Counted from the first letter of the stretch, positions 11,301 through 22,666 are shown. The stretch: DNA of 64,000 nucleotides from Apostichopus japonicus (GCF_037975245.1 NC_092574.1:25898713-25962712); one strand, 5' to 3'. The notes: generated by a model from the letters alone, not told the origin. Numbers and translations: made by a program.

Positions 11301-14300
11301 CTTCTAGAACGTCCGATGATATTTGTGACCATTGTTCTACAAAAAGGGAGGTCAGTTTAAATTGTAAAAGAATCATTATGTATGAACCGGGAGAGGAGAG
11401 GGGTGGAGGTGAGTGAAGAACTTACTCTGTAGGGCGAAGTAATCATAACTCGGGGTTTGTGACAGTTCTTCAATCCCAAGAACATCGAAAAATAAGTTCA
11501 ATTCGAGAAAATTTGATCTGAGGAATCAAAAGAGAAAATTTTAATAAAGACAGAAATTTGACTTAAAATTTCAAGCGTTCGATTTTAAGAGGGGGGGGGG
11601 GGGTAGAGGAGGGGGTAATTTAATACATATTGTCCTGAACAACATAGAGTGAAGTTTGTCAGTTAAGCATTTTCGTAGGCAACGAATGATATATGTTTCT
11701 TTTTTTTTCTTCTTTTTTTAATTCATGACGTAATGTAAAATATTAAACCAGCTGTTTGTGTTTTAAATGTAACGTTTCATTTTAAGGCAAAACATGAAAT
11801 AAAAATATTGTAAACTTTTATGCATAATTGATGATTTCAAATGTTTTAATGCTTTTAGATCATCTAAGGATCTTCATATTTATTTTCTAGTTTTTGTTTC
11901 GTCCTTGCCCTATAGAAAAAATCCAAAATATGTATTAAATTAGATATATCAAATATATATTAAGCTTACCGCAAGAAATCTGTTGTCTTATTTAAATTAT
12001 TTGCTATGTAGGTTGCTTCGAAATCTGAAGGCCATAGAGTGAACGATATTTTCATCTCATACGCCTCCTCCTTGCAAGGAAGGGAACACTCACACGATGA
12101 GCATAGATCCGTGATGTTATCTAATATGATAGTGACCGAAGTAACAAAGATCGTAATCTTCACATTGCATCATCACGCAATAAGACAATATAATATGTTA
12201 ATATATGCAATGGATAAAGAAGAAAAAGATGACCAATACACTGATTTCTAAAAGTTGTGACATGCACTGTAGTCATGAGGGAGTCCCATAACAACACCCT
12301 GCTGCAACGTGCTATATGTAATACCCTATAGTACTTCACTTCAGTATAAAAGCTATTGAAATTTATGGTGTCAAATTATGTCAACAAAATTCTCTGTTGA
12401 CCTGTTAAATTATATTCTAAAAATTGCGTGCCACAATTAATGTTTATCTATTCATACCAAATTGGTCACTTTCCAAGGCCGTCAGGGGGAAAACAAGAAA
12501 AGACAAGAAAAAAAGTCATGGAGTTCCATACCCTCCATGTGATAGTTGTTGGTTTGGTCTATCCTGGATGCAATTTGTATCAACAATAATTGATACCATT
12601 ACAATGACGATTTTTGAGTCCCCAAGTTTACTTCGACTAAAATAGATATACAAGTTTTCAAAAGGATTTTTTTTTTTTAAGGTTATTAAGTTTGAAATTA
12701 TATTTTCACACATTGAGGTGTATGTGTGTTATATGAGACAAGCGTATATGTCTCACAAAGAAAGAAAAAAATGCTTACAAGTTGAAACCTAACCACTATT
12801 ATATATGCTTACCAGGTATCCTACCATCAATATGTTAGATGTTAGCTTGGGCTACCATGCTTGTCACTTGAGAGAACAAAACATGTAAATAGCCTCCTAC
12901 CGTTACAGTTTTGAATTTTTGTGTCCCGTTTCACGAACGAACTTTTAACATTTCTTTCCTCTTTAGAATGAACCTGGGCACGAAAAACCAAACAACAGAA
13001 CGACTGATCCGCTCTCAACCCCAGCCCCCTTTACATCAAGACTGTGACTGTGTAATGATCGTGAGGAGTGTATTACGATTGCCCTACAAGGGGAAACATC
13101 ATGATCTCAGACAAAATGTCGAGACTTACACATATTATTAGTCCCTAAGTTTAGCCTGCTAAAATAGATATAAAACTTTTCAAAAGTATACATTTTTGTT
13201 GGTGAGGTTATTAAGTTTAAAAATCTTGTTTTCATAGATTGAGGTGTACTACGTGTGTTATATTATACAAGGGTATACCTCAATACCTAAATCTTTGAGA
13301 ACGTTGAGTGCCTACCAAGGCTGATTGTTTAGGATAGGAGTAATACTGCAGACCTTTGATTTCTGCAGCTTTTGAACGGACTAAGCGTATATCCATACAC
13401 ATATATATACGTATTATTCTCATTGTTGTATGTTTACCAATCCATGACGTCACGCCATCTTGAGCGTTTATAAGGAATGACGTAACAAGTACAGCGCCAG
13501 ATTTTAATATGCATCAAGGGGCACTGCATATATATTCAGTATTGGGTTTTAAACTTTTAAGTTTTAACGCTTCATCGATCTAAATATATGCAGAATATTA
13601 CTATTTTACAACTATTAATAAAGGCATTATCTTGCAACATTTTGCTTAACTTGGAAGAAAATGCAACTTACTTATTGCTGGGAAAACACATTCCAGAATT
13701 TCCCTTAAATTGCAGAGTTCTTCAGTACCTGTCAGTACCGAAGAAAAGAAAGCTTATAGGAAACAACACTGAAGCTGCAGTGAGAAAGTTTACCGTAGTT
13801 GGGTAATGAAGGAAATTCAGTTATTATGTGATTGCTTGACTGAAAAACATAATATGGGCATATGTGGAGAGTGTAATTGAGTGTGAATGCGTGAGGGGAA
13901 GGGGAGGTGTGGGTGGGTGGGTGGGTGGGTGAGGAGGTATCAGAAAAGGTGAGGAGTCTCGGGAACACGAGTGGAGATTTGTCAAGGCAAAAACGAAGGG
14001 GGGGGGGGGGTATTTTTCTGGATTTGGGATATACGGTATATTATATTTATTGTAGAAAGGATGTGATGGAGAAAGATGAGTTTTTCGTGAGAGTAATAGT
14101 TCATAGTAATCTGCTACATATCTTGAATATGCATAACCTGTATTTGCATAATCTGTTACATATGCATTCAATAGTTTTGTAATAAATTACACATTAACAT
14201 CTTCACTCGATCGTATCCTTACGAGACCGTATATATGTTCTCTCTCTCCTTTTTCAAAGATATTTGGAAGGGAAATGCTTGCTCTCGTCAATAAATATGC

Positions 14301-17300
14301 AATTTTTCTTAGAATATTCCAATAAATGTATGCCTATATAACTGTGATGAACTATATGTATGAATTGTGGCCTGCATACCTGGGAACTGATAGTATCGAC
14401 ATCCACAATACTTTGTGATACAGTCAGCTTGGCATTCATAAAAGCAGGCTTCAGCAGAATAACTGATTGAGTGTTCGAGTTTCTTATCGCCGACACAATT
14501 AGAACTAAACGGATAGGGCAAGTTTGTGCTCTGCAAGGAATGAAAATACAAAATTGCAACTTAAGATTTACTTTTAAATACCACTAATAGTCTCCTTAAT
14601 TCATATATCAGGGCTTCTCAGTTCGGCTCGCGAAAAATGTTGAAGTCTATTTCAGTCTAGCCCCCGAAAAAACGAAGAAGAAAAACACACAAACAAATAT
14701 TTCATTAATCGAGGATACGAGTGATTAGGCCACTAAGAATAGTATATCCATATACCTCGGCCTAGCCTGTAGATTGTTAATCTGACTATAGTGGCCCTAA
14801 CCAGGTCTTTTGCCTTGTCCCTTCAGAAAATTACTTGAGAAACCTTACATATTTAACATAAATTTACAACAAACGGAGCGACGGAACATCGTCAACATGA
14901 ATTCATTGATTCGACATTGATTGTAGGTACACATTATGTTATCTACTTTGTAACATCAACACGTCCCTGCACTGTCAGCGTTTCTGCATACTGTATTGCT
15001 CATCCGCGTACGGCTTTATAGGGCAGAACAGAACCCACACTCTTACACGGTCTATACTAGACACTTAAGTGATATTACGTAATTATTACTCTACATTTGC
15101 ATATAATCACACATTTTGCTTGGTGACCCCAATTTTCAACGTCATCATCTCGGTCCGGGTAACCCTCCAGTGAAGGATGCTATGGCCTGGGAGGGGGGGG
15201 GGGGGGTATATGGGGAGGATATATTTGTGGTCACATTTGTGGTAACTAATTAAGCGTCGTAAAAATAACTGCTGATTATAACTATTATTAAACTCACAGT
15301 AATATCAAATATATAATTGATTTATACCCCACGCTAGACCTACATTGATGTAACTTACATTATATGTGAACATATACCACACTTTATATGCTACTTATAT
15401 TGATATAACTTACATTAGCCTATATATGTACATAACACACATTATACTTACAGTGATATAACTTACATTATATTTGTACATAACACACATTATACTTACA
15501 GTGATATAACTTACATTATATGTGTACATAACACACATTATACTTACAGTGATATAACTTACATGATATGTGTACATAACACACACTATACTTACAGTGA
15601 TATAACTTACATTATATGTGTACATAACACACATTATACTTACAGTGATATAACTTACATTATATGTGTACATAACACACATTATACTTACAGTGATATA
15701 ACTTACATGATATGTGTACATAACACACACTATACTTACAGTGATATAACTTACATTATATGTGTACATAACACACATTATACTTACAATGATATAACTT
15801 ACATTATATGTGTATATAACGCACACTATACTTACAGTGATATAACTTATTCTGACAGATGTCTTGAAACCCGGGGAAGCAGAGATACCGAACTGACCGA
15901 CTAGAGGGAATTGTCCTTTAGGATGTACGAAGATCTAACAGGAAAAGACATGAACAAAAGAAAGGTACAAATAAGCATACATACTTAAAGGAAGTTAAAT
16001 ACCTCCATTACCACAACACGTTACCCCTGTATACATATACCCACCATCACTCTTCTCCTCCCACTCGTCTAACCTCCCCTCTACTTTCCAAGGCACATCC
16101 CCTCCCGCATGTTCATCTTTACAAATAATTCCACTACCAGAAAAGTTTGCTCAATGACGCACTATATTCCCCCTGCCTCTCCTCCTGTAAGATTTCATTT
16201 CTTTGGATTCAGTTGTAGGAACTCTTGACGTGAAATGAATGAATACCTTAAAGCCAGCACCCGTGTAATAACCCCAGAAATAGTCGTACTGCTCCGCCGA
16301 TAGTCTCAATCGCAGCCCTTGAGAACTTCCAGCTTCGGTAATCATTAACTCCGAATTAGAAATCGAGTTAAAGGTATAGCACACCTGCGTATGGAAGAAA
16401 CCAAAACACCTCCTATTATGAATTGGGGGGTTATAAAATGACAATTCTGAGGGAAAAAATAATATTGAAAATATTCCTCTAAAGTCCACTTTCTTTGAAG
16501 ATTTAAACAATAGAAGGCTCCTCTGACATAAATGTATATCTTGACGTTTCTTCACCGCTTATAGACTATTCGTATCTAGGCAAGACACGGAACGCCAAAA
16601 GGGCCACAGGAGATGATAATGATATTAGAATACATCATGTTAATATAAAGGTACTTTTGTATTACCACGTATGTAGACCGCCGCCAGTTCCTTTATACTA
16701 TCATCTTCAACTATCGATTAATATCTGGCAGTATTTCAGTAAACAAGTAGGACTTTTAATAATACCTTATATATAATGGAGAACAAACCCCAATAAACTA
16801 TAAGGGAAAGAATTAAGAGGATATTCCTTCGGCAAATGATTGTGCCAAGCTTATATAAATCACTCCTCGGGCTCCTATATTTCATGAAATAATAGAGTTT
16901 TAGGTCATTTAACAGGCAGCAAGATTTCTTTTAGCGTTTGCGCAATTGGAATCGGGTTTCCATGGAAACTTGTTTCATACCCCGAAATCGGTAATGACGG
17001 TGGTAAAGTTGTGCGCTCCACATGTTTCTTCCTGGTTCCATGTGCATTCTATTAACATATCATCTAGCTGGTGGGCCAGTTTTATGGCCACCTCCGTCAT
17101 GTTCAAGTAGTCATCCATATCGTGGAGATCCCAGTCAATATCAACTGAATCACTGGTGGACAGAGATGTTAGAACCTAGAAGTAAAAAAAAACATGTATT
17201 TAATAGAAAAGATGCAAGCATGCAGGTAATACTGGACTTTTCTTGCTATTTGATAAGCCTCCTGCGATGAACATGCGACGTATAGCCACATCCGAAAAAT

Positions 17301-20300
17301 AAACAGTTCGAAGTTAGCGGGCAAAATAGCCGATAAACCTTGGTCACTAACTGGACCAAACATTCGTAGATCCCTACACCACCCGCCCCATGTCTCGTCT
17401 CGAAGATATCATTATTGTAGCCAATGAACTAGATTTTAATGCTTTCGCAAAAAGACACGCAACTTTACTTTCCGTGTAAAACTCTTTCAGACTGGACATT
17501 CATACTTGAAATATGCATTGATAATATCCGTGTATGGATGGCAGAAAATCGATTTAGTACTAAACGATAGGAAAACAGAAGTGGTTTATTTCCACAGTAA
17601 ATTCAGAAAGGATAAGAAAGAAAAAAACATCATAACCAATTTCAGAGTCGGTATATGACTCATGTTAAACCAGTCTCCGTTGTCCGAAAATTTAGGAGTG
17701 CATTTCGATGAACTTTTCCATCTCTGGTCATGTTTCAACAATGTGCCAGTCTGCAACATACTCGTTGTACCGTATCGGTTTAACTCGTTAGCTTTTATAC
17801 CACAACAGCACAGAGAGATTGATTCGTGCATTTGTTACATCACACCTCAATTATTGTAATAGTTAACTGTATGGAACTTGAGCACCAGCAACTTGCACGT
17901 CTTTAAAGGTGGGATCGCTCGTAAATTCTGTACCTCCATGGTCCTTCACACCACCCGATTCAAAATATAATATTAATACTGCCCTCAACTGGTTCGTCGC
18001 TGTTGTCTCGTAATTTCTATTAGCAATCCCGTATTTACGGCTAGTAAGCAATAAACGGGTTTGGGTTACTAGAGCGGTGGCCTTGACGAAATTCCTGCAT
18101 AGCTTCTTGTCTGCGGCAGTGTCAGTGGTGTGTGTGTAGTGTGCATAGAAAATTCATATACTCGGCAGCACGTATGGTCACAGGTACTAGGAAGCTCAAA
18201 CTCATCACTCCCATATACTGGTTGATCTTCACTGGCTACCTGTCTCCGCACGGATTGAATTCAAGTCTCTAGTCATTACATACAAGATTATAAATGGCAC
18301 TGCTTCTCGATATAAATCTCAGCACTATGGTCAGTCGTGCGGCTCTTCCCGGGCATTGGCAGATTGCCAATCGTACCGGACAGAGGAACAGGAACAGTCT
18401 GTGGAGGTCCGGCTGGAGCCTAGCAGCTTCGTCCAGAAAACTTTTGGTGTACGATTGTTTGCTTACTTTGCACCAGATCTCTAGAATGCACTAACTAAAT
18501 GACATTAGGACAGCACCATCATTAATTGTGTTTAAATCACTTCTAAAACACACCTTTTTTGGAAACATTTTGCATTCGTGCATTATAGGGATCTTGTCAT
18601 GTTGTTTTTATTATTGTTTTAGTCATTTATATATTCTCTCAAGCACTTTCTGTACAACTTGTCAACGTCGACAATTTTTATCGCTGTTTTAATATTTTAT
18701 TTTACCGCTGTATCAACTTTATACTTAATGGTCAAGTGCTTCGAGATCATATTTTATTTAAGGTGCTATATAAGAATAAAATGATTATTAAAAATGAGTA
18801 TTATGTCACTATATATGGCAACTTTGTGGCGATGGAAATGTAACATAGGGTATCGCTGATATAAATGAAGCAACTGTACAAGAGGTGGTTATGTACGTGA
18901 TTGGGAATGAGGTGGACTAGGGTGGGTGTACACTGCTTAAAGGGGTGCGTATGATGTGTAAATGTATCTATTGAATTGATATCAGTATGACGATATATAG
19001 TTAGTAGTACATCGTCCATAAATTATGGAGAGAAATTTCCAACACTATAATTTACATTTCAGGTGGAACCCCCAAGCTCTTTCTCTCTCTCTCCACCTCT
19101 CTCCTCCTCTCTCCACCCCTCTCTCTCTGTCTTCTCTCCCTACCCGCACCCCAGCCTTACCCCTACTGACCCCACTCACCAAAAAAAGGTTTAAAATGTC
19201 GTTAAAATGAATTGTTTAATTTTAAGGAATTCGACAGAAAAATCTTTACCGAACAAAAGGTCCTGCGTAAGAATTTGATGTTCATGCTATTTGTGCTATG
19301 AAAATGTAATTTTTACTTACTTCTCGCAAAAGAGTATAATTCTGCAAATGTGATTTTCGAAATTGGTTGTAATTACAAATTGTGACGGCAGGGAATTCTA
19401 GATTATTGACATAGTTGAACATAACGGCTGTAGAAATTGGATACGAAAAGTATTTGGTCAATCCGTTGACAATTCCATAAGCGAGCCAGACAGCCAAGCA
19501 CACCAGCAAAATCAGCCAGCATATTCTGTAAATCAAAATAATTTAAAAAAGAGAGATAAATAATATAAAATAATTTTAAACTAATTCGTTAATACTGTAT
19601 CTCCAAGTTTATAATTAAACTCGGCAACAGAATGTTGACAATCATGTTTCGTTATTGTTACTATAAATTGGGTACTTTAATTGTTCGTTTTCCCTTTTTT
19701 TTTTACTTCCATTACAGAAAAAAAATGTCTTCGTTTCAAAATAACCAGACTGAGCATTCGTTTGAATTTTTTCTTTTATTATTGTCAAATTTTGTCGGTG
19801 GTGAATATTTACTTTTTCATGTTTTTTAAAATACCTGTATCTTTATGTAAGATAGATGAACACACTAAAAAGAATCATAGGATATGTTTTCCCATAGACG
19901 TAAAAAAAAAGAACAGTTTTAAGTTAAGATAATTAAATATTGAGAGCAACTGGGCCCCGGTTACATGGTAACCCGAGAATGAGAGCAGAAATAGCTGTAT
20001 ATGAATAATGGTTATAAAATGGTAATAATGCAGGTATAGAAACGAATATTCGGTTGATTCCATGGCAACCTACGAAATTATACATTGGCAAGTTAGAATA
20101 ACACTGTGGTCCGAGTATTAGATTATATAAGGGGCGGGGCTCCCTGACAACCGTTTCTTGTCGGGTAGGGGAAGTGGAGTTGGAACCTTCTAACACGGTG
20201 TAGATGACCGTTCGCTACGTACCGTGCAGTAAAGGGGCGGGGGGGGGGGGGCGTCCTGACAACCCGTTTCTTGTAGTGTAAGGGGTAAGACAGCATACAT

Positions 20301-21224
20301 TATAGCACGATGTACAAGCCCATTCGCTATATCGTACAGTCAGGGGAGGGGGGGGGGGGATCCGTCAAACAATTCTTGCAGGGTTAGGGGTAAGACAGTT
20401 TACCTTCTAGCACTATGTATATGCCCATTCGCTATATCTTAAAGTTAGGGGGGAGGGGGGTTGTTCCGACAACGATTCTTGTAGTGTTAGGGGTGAGACA
20501 TATATACCTTTTAGCACGATGTACATGCCCATTCGATACATGTATCGTAAAGTAAAGGAAGGAGGGGGGTGTCCGTCAAACGATTCTTGCAGGGTTAGGG
20601 GTAAGACAGTATACCTTCTAGCACGATGTATATGTCCATTCGCTATGCATCGTAAGGTTAGGGGTGGTCCCGACAACGATTCTTGCAGGGTTAGTGGTGA
20701 GACTATATGCCTTCTAGCACGATGTATATGCACATTCGCTATATCGTAAAGTTAGGGGGGAGGGTGGTCCCGACAAACGATTCTTGCAGGGTTAGGGGTG
20801 AGACAGTATACCTTCTAGCACGATGTATATGTCCATTCGCTATATCGTAAAGTAAGGGGGGTGGTCCCGACAACGATTCTTGCAGGGTTAGTGGTGAGAC
20901 TATATGCCTTCTAGCACGATGTATATGCACATTCGCTATATCGTAAAGTTAGGGGGGGGGTGGTCCCGACAAACGATTCTTGCAGGGTTAGTGGTGAGAC
21001 AGTATACCTTCTAGCACTAAGTACATGCCCATTCGTTATGTATCGTAAAGTTAGGGGGTCCCGACAAACGATTCTTGCAGGGTTAGGGGTAAGACAGTAT
21101 ACCTTCTAGCATGATGTATACGCCCATTTGCTACGTATCGTACGCCATGTAGAGTTGTTTCTTCAGCAAATCGGCTTGCCCTGGATTTGGTCACCTCATT
21201 GCGTTGTGGTCCCCGGTCGTTCAT
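8171..21224 (-). CDS. ASIC/BASIC-like DEG/ENaC sodium channel, gene A (10 exons)
   Basis: Trimeric, amiloride-type cation channel subunit in the plasma membrane. Exons, in order: 21224-21103, 19525-19321, 17175-16981, 16384-16247, 15934-15836, 14530-14380, 13728-13672, 12120-11970, 11517-11426, 8376-8171; total 1416 nt, 471 aa, with every phase joining correctly. Landmarks: HG gating motif at 26-27, TM1 about 43-65, FPAVTICN at 85-92, Cys-rich ectodomain about 110-400, TM2 with GGAS at 414-417, basic RRRR after TM2, and a cytoplasmic tail to 471. After TM1 it reads YFSYPIST, as in BASIC/ASIC5, not the His-His of ASIC1, so the ligand may not be protons. The start ATG is chosen because gene B has a matching N-terminus (PQ followed by FA-E-TTLHG). 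Transcription of the predicted exons is inferred. Confidence 0.93.
8822..9221. mobile_element. hAT-type MITE with 8-bp target duplication
   Basis: A 400-bp element with perfect 12-bp inverted ends CAGTGGCGGAGC / GCTCCGCCACTG, flanked by the direct repeat gtcgatgg at 8814-8821 and 9222-9229. It is the same family as 3005-3384. It lies in gene A intron 9. Confidence 0.93.
11426..11517 (-). CDS. Gene A exon 9 (pre-TM2)
   Basis: Residues 373-403 and one base, 92 nt as in gene B. It contains NFLELNLFFDVLGIEEL and YDYFALQ, the palm strand that leads into TM2. By eye 18 of 30 residues equal gene B. Acceptor CCTCAG, donor CAGA|GTAAGT. Confidence 0.92.
11970..12120 (-). CDS. Gene A exon 8 (Cys-rich)
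   Basis: Residues 323-372 plus two bases, 151 nt as in gene B. It has CSSCECSLPCKE, with the C-x-C-x(3)-C pattern, then ISFTLWPS. Acceptor ATATTAG, donor TTGCG|GTAAGC. Confidence 0.9.
12610..13300. repeat. Local duplication in gene A intron 7
   Basis: 12610-12760 and 13140-13285 are similar along their length (shared landmarks AAAATAGATATA, GGTTATTAAGTTT, ATTGAGGTGTA). Between them, 12965-13095 is a different repeat that also occurs at about 26325-26445. Confidence 0.65.
13672..13728 (-). CDS. Gene A exon 7 (57-nt small exon)
   Basis: Residues 304-322 with split codons at both ends. It contains LCNLREILECVFPA between acceptor CTGACAG and donor GTAAGT. It was found by homology of phase and length to gene B exon 7, and supplies the family's C-x(8)-C after the GCxC motif. 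It is easily missed by gene finders. Confidence 0.88.
14380..14530 (-). CDS. Gene A exon 6 (Cys-rich)
   Basis: Residues 254-303 plus one base. It contains NCVGDKK, SYSAEACFYECQADC and YCGCRYYQFP. The spaced cysteines match the thumb disulfide ladder of ASICs. Acceptor TTGCAG, donor CCAG|GTATGC, phase 1. Confidence 0.93.
15225..15300 (+). mobile_element. SINE tail fragment
   Basis: Matches the 3' tail of the SINE at 4204-4486 (AAGCGTCGTAAAAATAACTG region), in the opposite orientation. It is a truncated copy in gene A intron 5. Confidence 0.55.
15340..15846 (-). repeat. 48-bp minisatellite carrying the exon-5 splice donor
   Basis: About nine regular 48-bp units (15446-15846), plus degenerate ones to about 15340. 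On the minus strand each unit repeats the exon end AGTTATATCACT and donor GTAAGTATA, and holds a second GTAAGT 33 nt further on. As 48 is 16 codons, the exon frame stays open through the array to a stop at 15410-15412. Units with TGATATG at about 15568 and 15712 are 144 bp apart, hinting at a three-unit higher-order repeat. Confidence 0.95.
15836..15934 (-). CDS. Gene A exon 5
   Basis: Residues 221-253, 99 nt as in gene B. It contains IFVHPKGQFP and SPGFKTSVRIS, matching the palm-domain HxxxxxP and PGF motifs. It ends ATCACT|GTAAGT in phase 0. The end of this exon is the seed of the 48-bp array that follows it. Confidence 0.92.
16247..16384 (-). CDS. Gene A exon 4
   Basis: Residues 175-220. 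It starts VCYTFNS (the CYTFN motif) and includes SSQGLRLRLSAEQ (the G-GL-L-L motif), ending YTGAGFK. Acceptor CGCAG, donor AAG|GTATTC, both phase 0. Confidence 0.92.
16981..17175 (-). CDS. Gene A exon 3
   Basis: Residues 110-174. It contains HQLDDMLIECTWN, then C-G-HNFTTVITDFG, matching the family pattern L-x-x-C followed by NFT-x-V-x-T-x-F/YG. Acceptor TTCTAG, donor GGG|GTATGA, phase 0. Confidence 0.9.
17480..18796 (+). mobile_element. CR1/L2-like LINE 3' fragment, antisense in gene A intron 2
   Basis: On the plus strand, broken frames give reverse-transcriptase C-terminal pieces: IRVWMAENR, VSVVR-F-GVHFDE-like, LDLHWLPVSARIEFKSLV, TYKIINGTASRY, FGVRLFAYFAPDLWNAL-like and SKTHLF. It ends with GTGCTATATAAGAATAAAAT and an ATT-rich tail, the usual 3' end of CR1/L2-type elements. 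Stops, frameshifts and an interruption at about 17880-18150 make it dead. It lies opposite to the host gene. Confidence 0.85.
19321..19525 (-). CDS. Gene A exon 2 (TM1, FPAVT motif)
   Basis: Residues 41-109. It contains the hydrophobic TM1 segment, the post-TM1 YFSYP, and FPAVTICNYNQFR, the classic DEG/ENaC signature. Acceptor TTACAG, donor GAA|GTAAGT, phase 0. Confidence 0.93.
20130..21130 (-). repeat. About 100-bp minisatellite derived from exon 1 end and its donor
   Basis: About ten units (spacing roughly 94-113 bp) fill the start of intron 1. Read on the minus strand, each has a piece like TACGATATAGCGAATGGGCA, then TATACATCGTGCTAGAAG and GTATAC. This corresponds to the last codons of exon 1 (RYVANGRIHHARR) plus the donor, followed by about 55 nt of intron. 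Some copies keep the peptide ANGHIHRARR; some have GC in place of the GT donor (near 20707 and 20907). The first unit is the real exon edge at 21103. Confidence 0.9.
21103..21224 (-). CDS. Gene A exon 1 (start codon, HG motif)
   Basis: Encodes residues 1-40 plus two bases. It includes FAEETTLHGVRYV, where HG is the conserved gating pair. It ends GCTAGAAG before the donor GTATAC. The last 40 nt or so and the donor are the source of the tandem array in intron 1. Confidence 0.88.
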
Positions 21225-21436
21225 GAGGCCGTTACTTTCATGTGAACAGCTGCAATCTAGACAATTCACGTAAGATAAGTTTAAACATTAATGGATTAAA
21301 GTGGCATCGTATCATGGCCTCAAAATTTGGTATAAAACTACGGCAATGCTTTAAAATGGTAAACAAACAAACTAAAAGCTTTTGGAAATTCTCTGAGAGT
21401 TTTGTAAGAGTTGTTTCATTAATATTCATCGTTCTG

Positions 21437-22402
21437 ATACTCCAGAGGAAAGCTAGTGAAGGACGGTATAGCGAAGGACGCTAGTGAAGGAAAGCTAGTG
21501 AAGGAAAGCTAGTGAAGGAATTAAGGTAGTGAAGGAAAGCTATTGAAAGAAAGCTATTGAAGCAAAGCTAGTGAAGGAAGGTAGTGAAGGAAGCTTGTGA
21601 AGAAAAGCTATGAAAGGAAAGCTAGTGAAGGAAGGTTGTGAAGGGAGGTAGCGAAGGAAAGCTATTGAAGGAAAGTTATTGAAGGAAAGCTAGTGGAGGA
21701 AGGTAGTGAAGGACGCTAGTGAAGGAAAGCTAGTGAAGGAAAGCTAGTGAAGGAATTAAGGTAGTGAAGGAAGCTAGTGAAGGGAAACTAATGAAGGAAG
21801 CTAATGAATGGAAGCTAGCGAAGGAGCTAGAGCTAGTGAAGGAAAGCTAGTGACGGAATTAAGGTAGTGAAGGAAAGCTATTGAAAGAAAGCTATTGAAG
21901 GAAAGCTAGTGAAGGACGGTAGTGAAGGAAAGCTAGTGAAGGAAAGCTAGAAGAAGAAATTAAGGTAGTGAAGGAAAGCTATTGAAGGAAAGCTAGTGAA
22001 GGAAGGTAGTGAAGGAAGCTTGTGAAGAAAAGCTATTGAAGGAAAGCTATTAAAGGAAAGCTAGTGAAGGAAGGTTGTGAAGGAAGGTAGCGAAGGAAAG
22101 CTATTGAAGGAAAGTTATTGAAGGAAAGCTAGTGGAGGAAGGTAGTGAAGGACGCTAGTGAAGGAAAGCTAGTGAAGGAAAGCTAGTGAAGGAATTAAGG
22201 TAGTGAAGGAAGCTAGTGAAGGAGAGCTAATGAAGGAAGCTAATGAATGGAAGCTAGCGAAGGAGCTAGAGCTAGTGAAGGAAAGCTAGTGACGGAATTA
22301 AGGTAGTGAAGGAAACTATTGATAGAACGCTATTGAAGGAAAGCTAGTGAATGGAGGTAGTGAAGGAAGCTAGTGAAGAAAAGCTGGTGGAGGAAACTAG
22401 TT
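21437..22402 (+). repeat. Long minisatellite, about 14-15-bp unit
   Basis: Nearly 1 kb of GAAGGAAAGCTAGT-like units with many variants (GCTATT, GGTAGT, GAATTAAG), some in longer repeated blocks. It lies a few hundred bases upstream of the gene A start codon, so it may sit in its promoter or 5' UTR. Confidence 0.93.
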
Positions 22403-22404
22403 AG

Positions 22405-22405
<1 letters not shown>

Positions 22406-22474
<69 letters not shown>

Positions 22475-22585
22475 TATATAATATATAATTGAAAACGTAA
22501 TGAGTTGGAAAATTTAGAACAGTGATTCGAACCCGGGCCTCCCGCTTTATATATATATATATATATATAAAATATATATATATAT

Positions 22586-22664
<79 letters not shown>
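22406..22664. repeat. (AT)n tracts flanking a SINE piece
   Basis: Two long (AT)n microsatellites, about 22406-22487 and 22547-22664. Frames read through them are meaningless. Confidence 0.95.
22476..22550 (-). mobile_element. tRNA-derived SINE fragment
   Basis: On the minus strand it reads AAGCGGGAGGCCCGGGTTCG, with box B, then a body similar to the element at 24487-24612. It is bounded by (AT)n on both sides and truncated at the head. Confidence 0.65.

Positions 22665-22665
<1 letters not shown>

Positions 22666-22666
<1 letters not shown>

Noticed and set aside
15410-15826. A 138-codon open frame of MCVMYTYNVSYITVSI repeats as a separate gene
   Set aside because: It is the 48-bp array read in the exon-5 frame, with no start or context of its own. 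Reported as a possible exon extension instead.
21225-21269. Earlier GTG start extending exon 1 of gene A
   Set aside because: Not an ATG, and gene B supports the ATG at 21224 by length and by the shared PQ residues.
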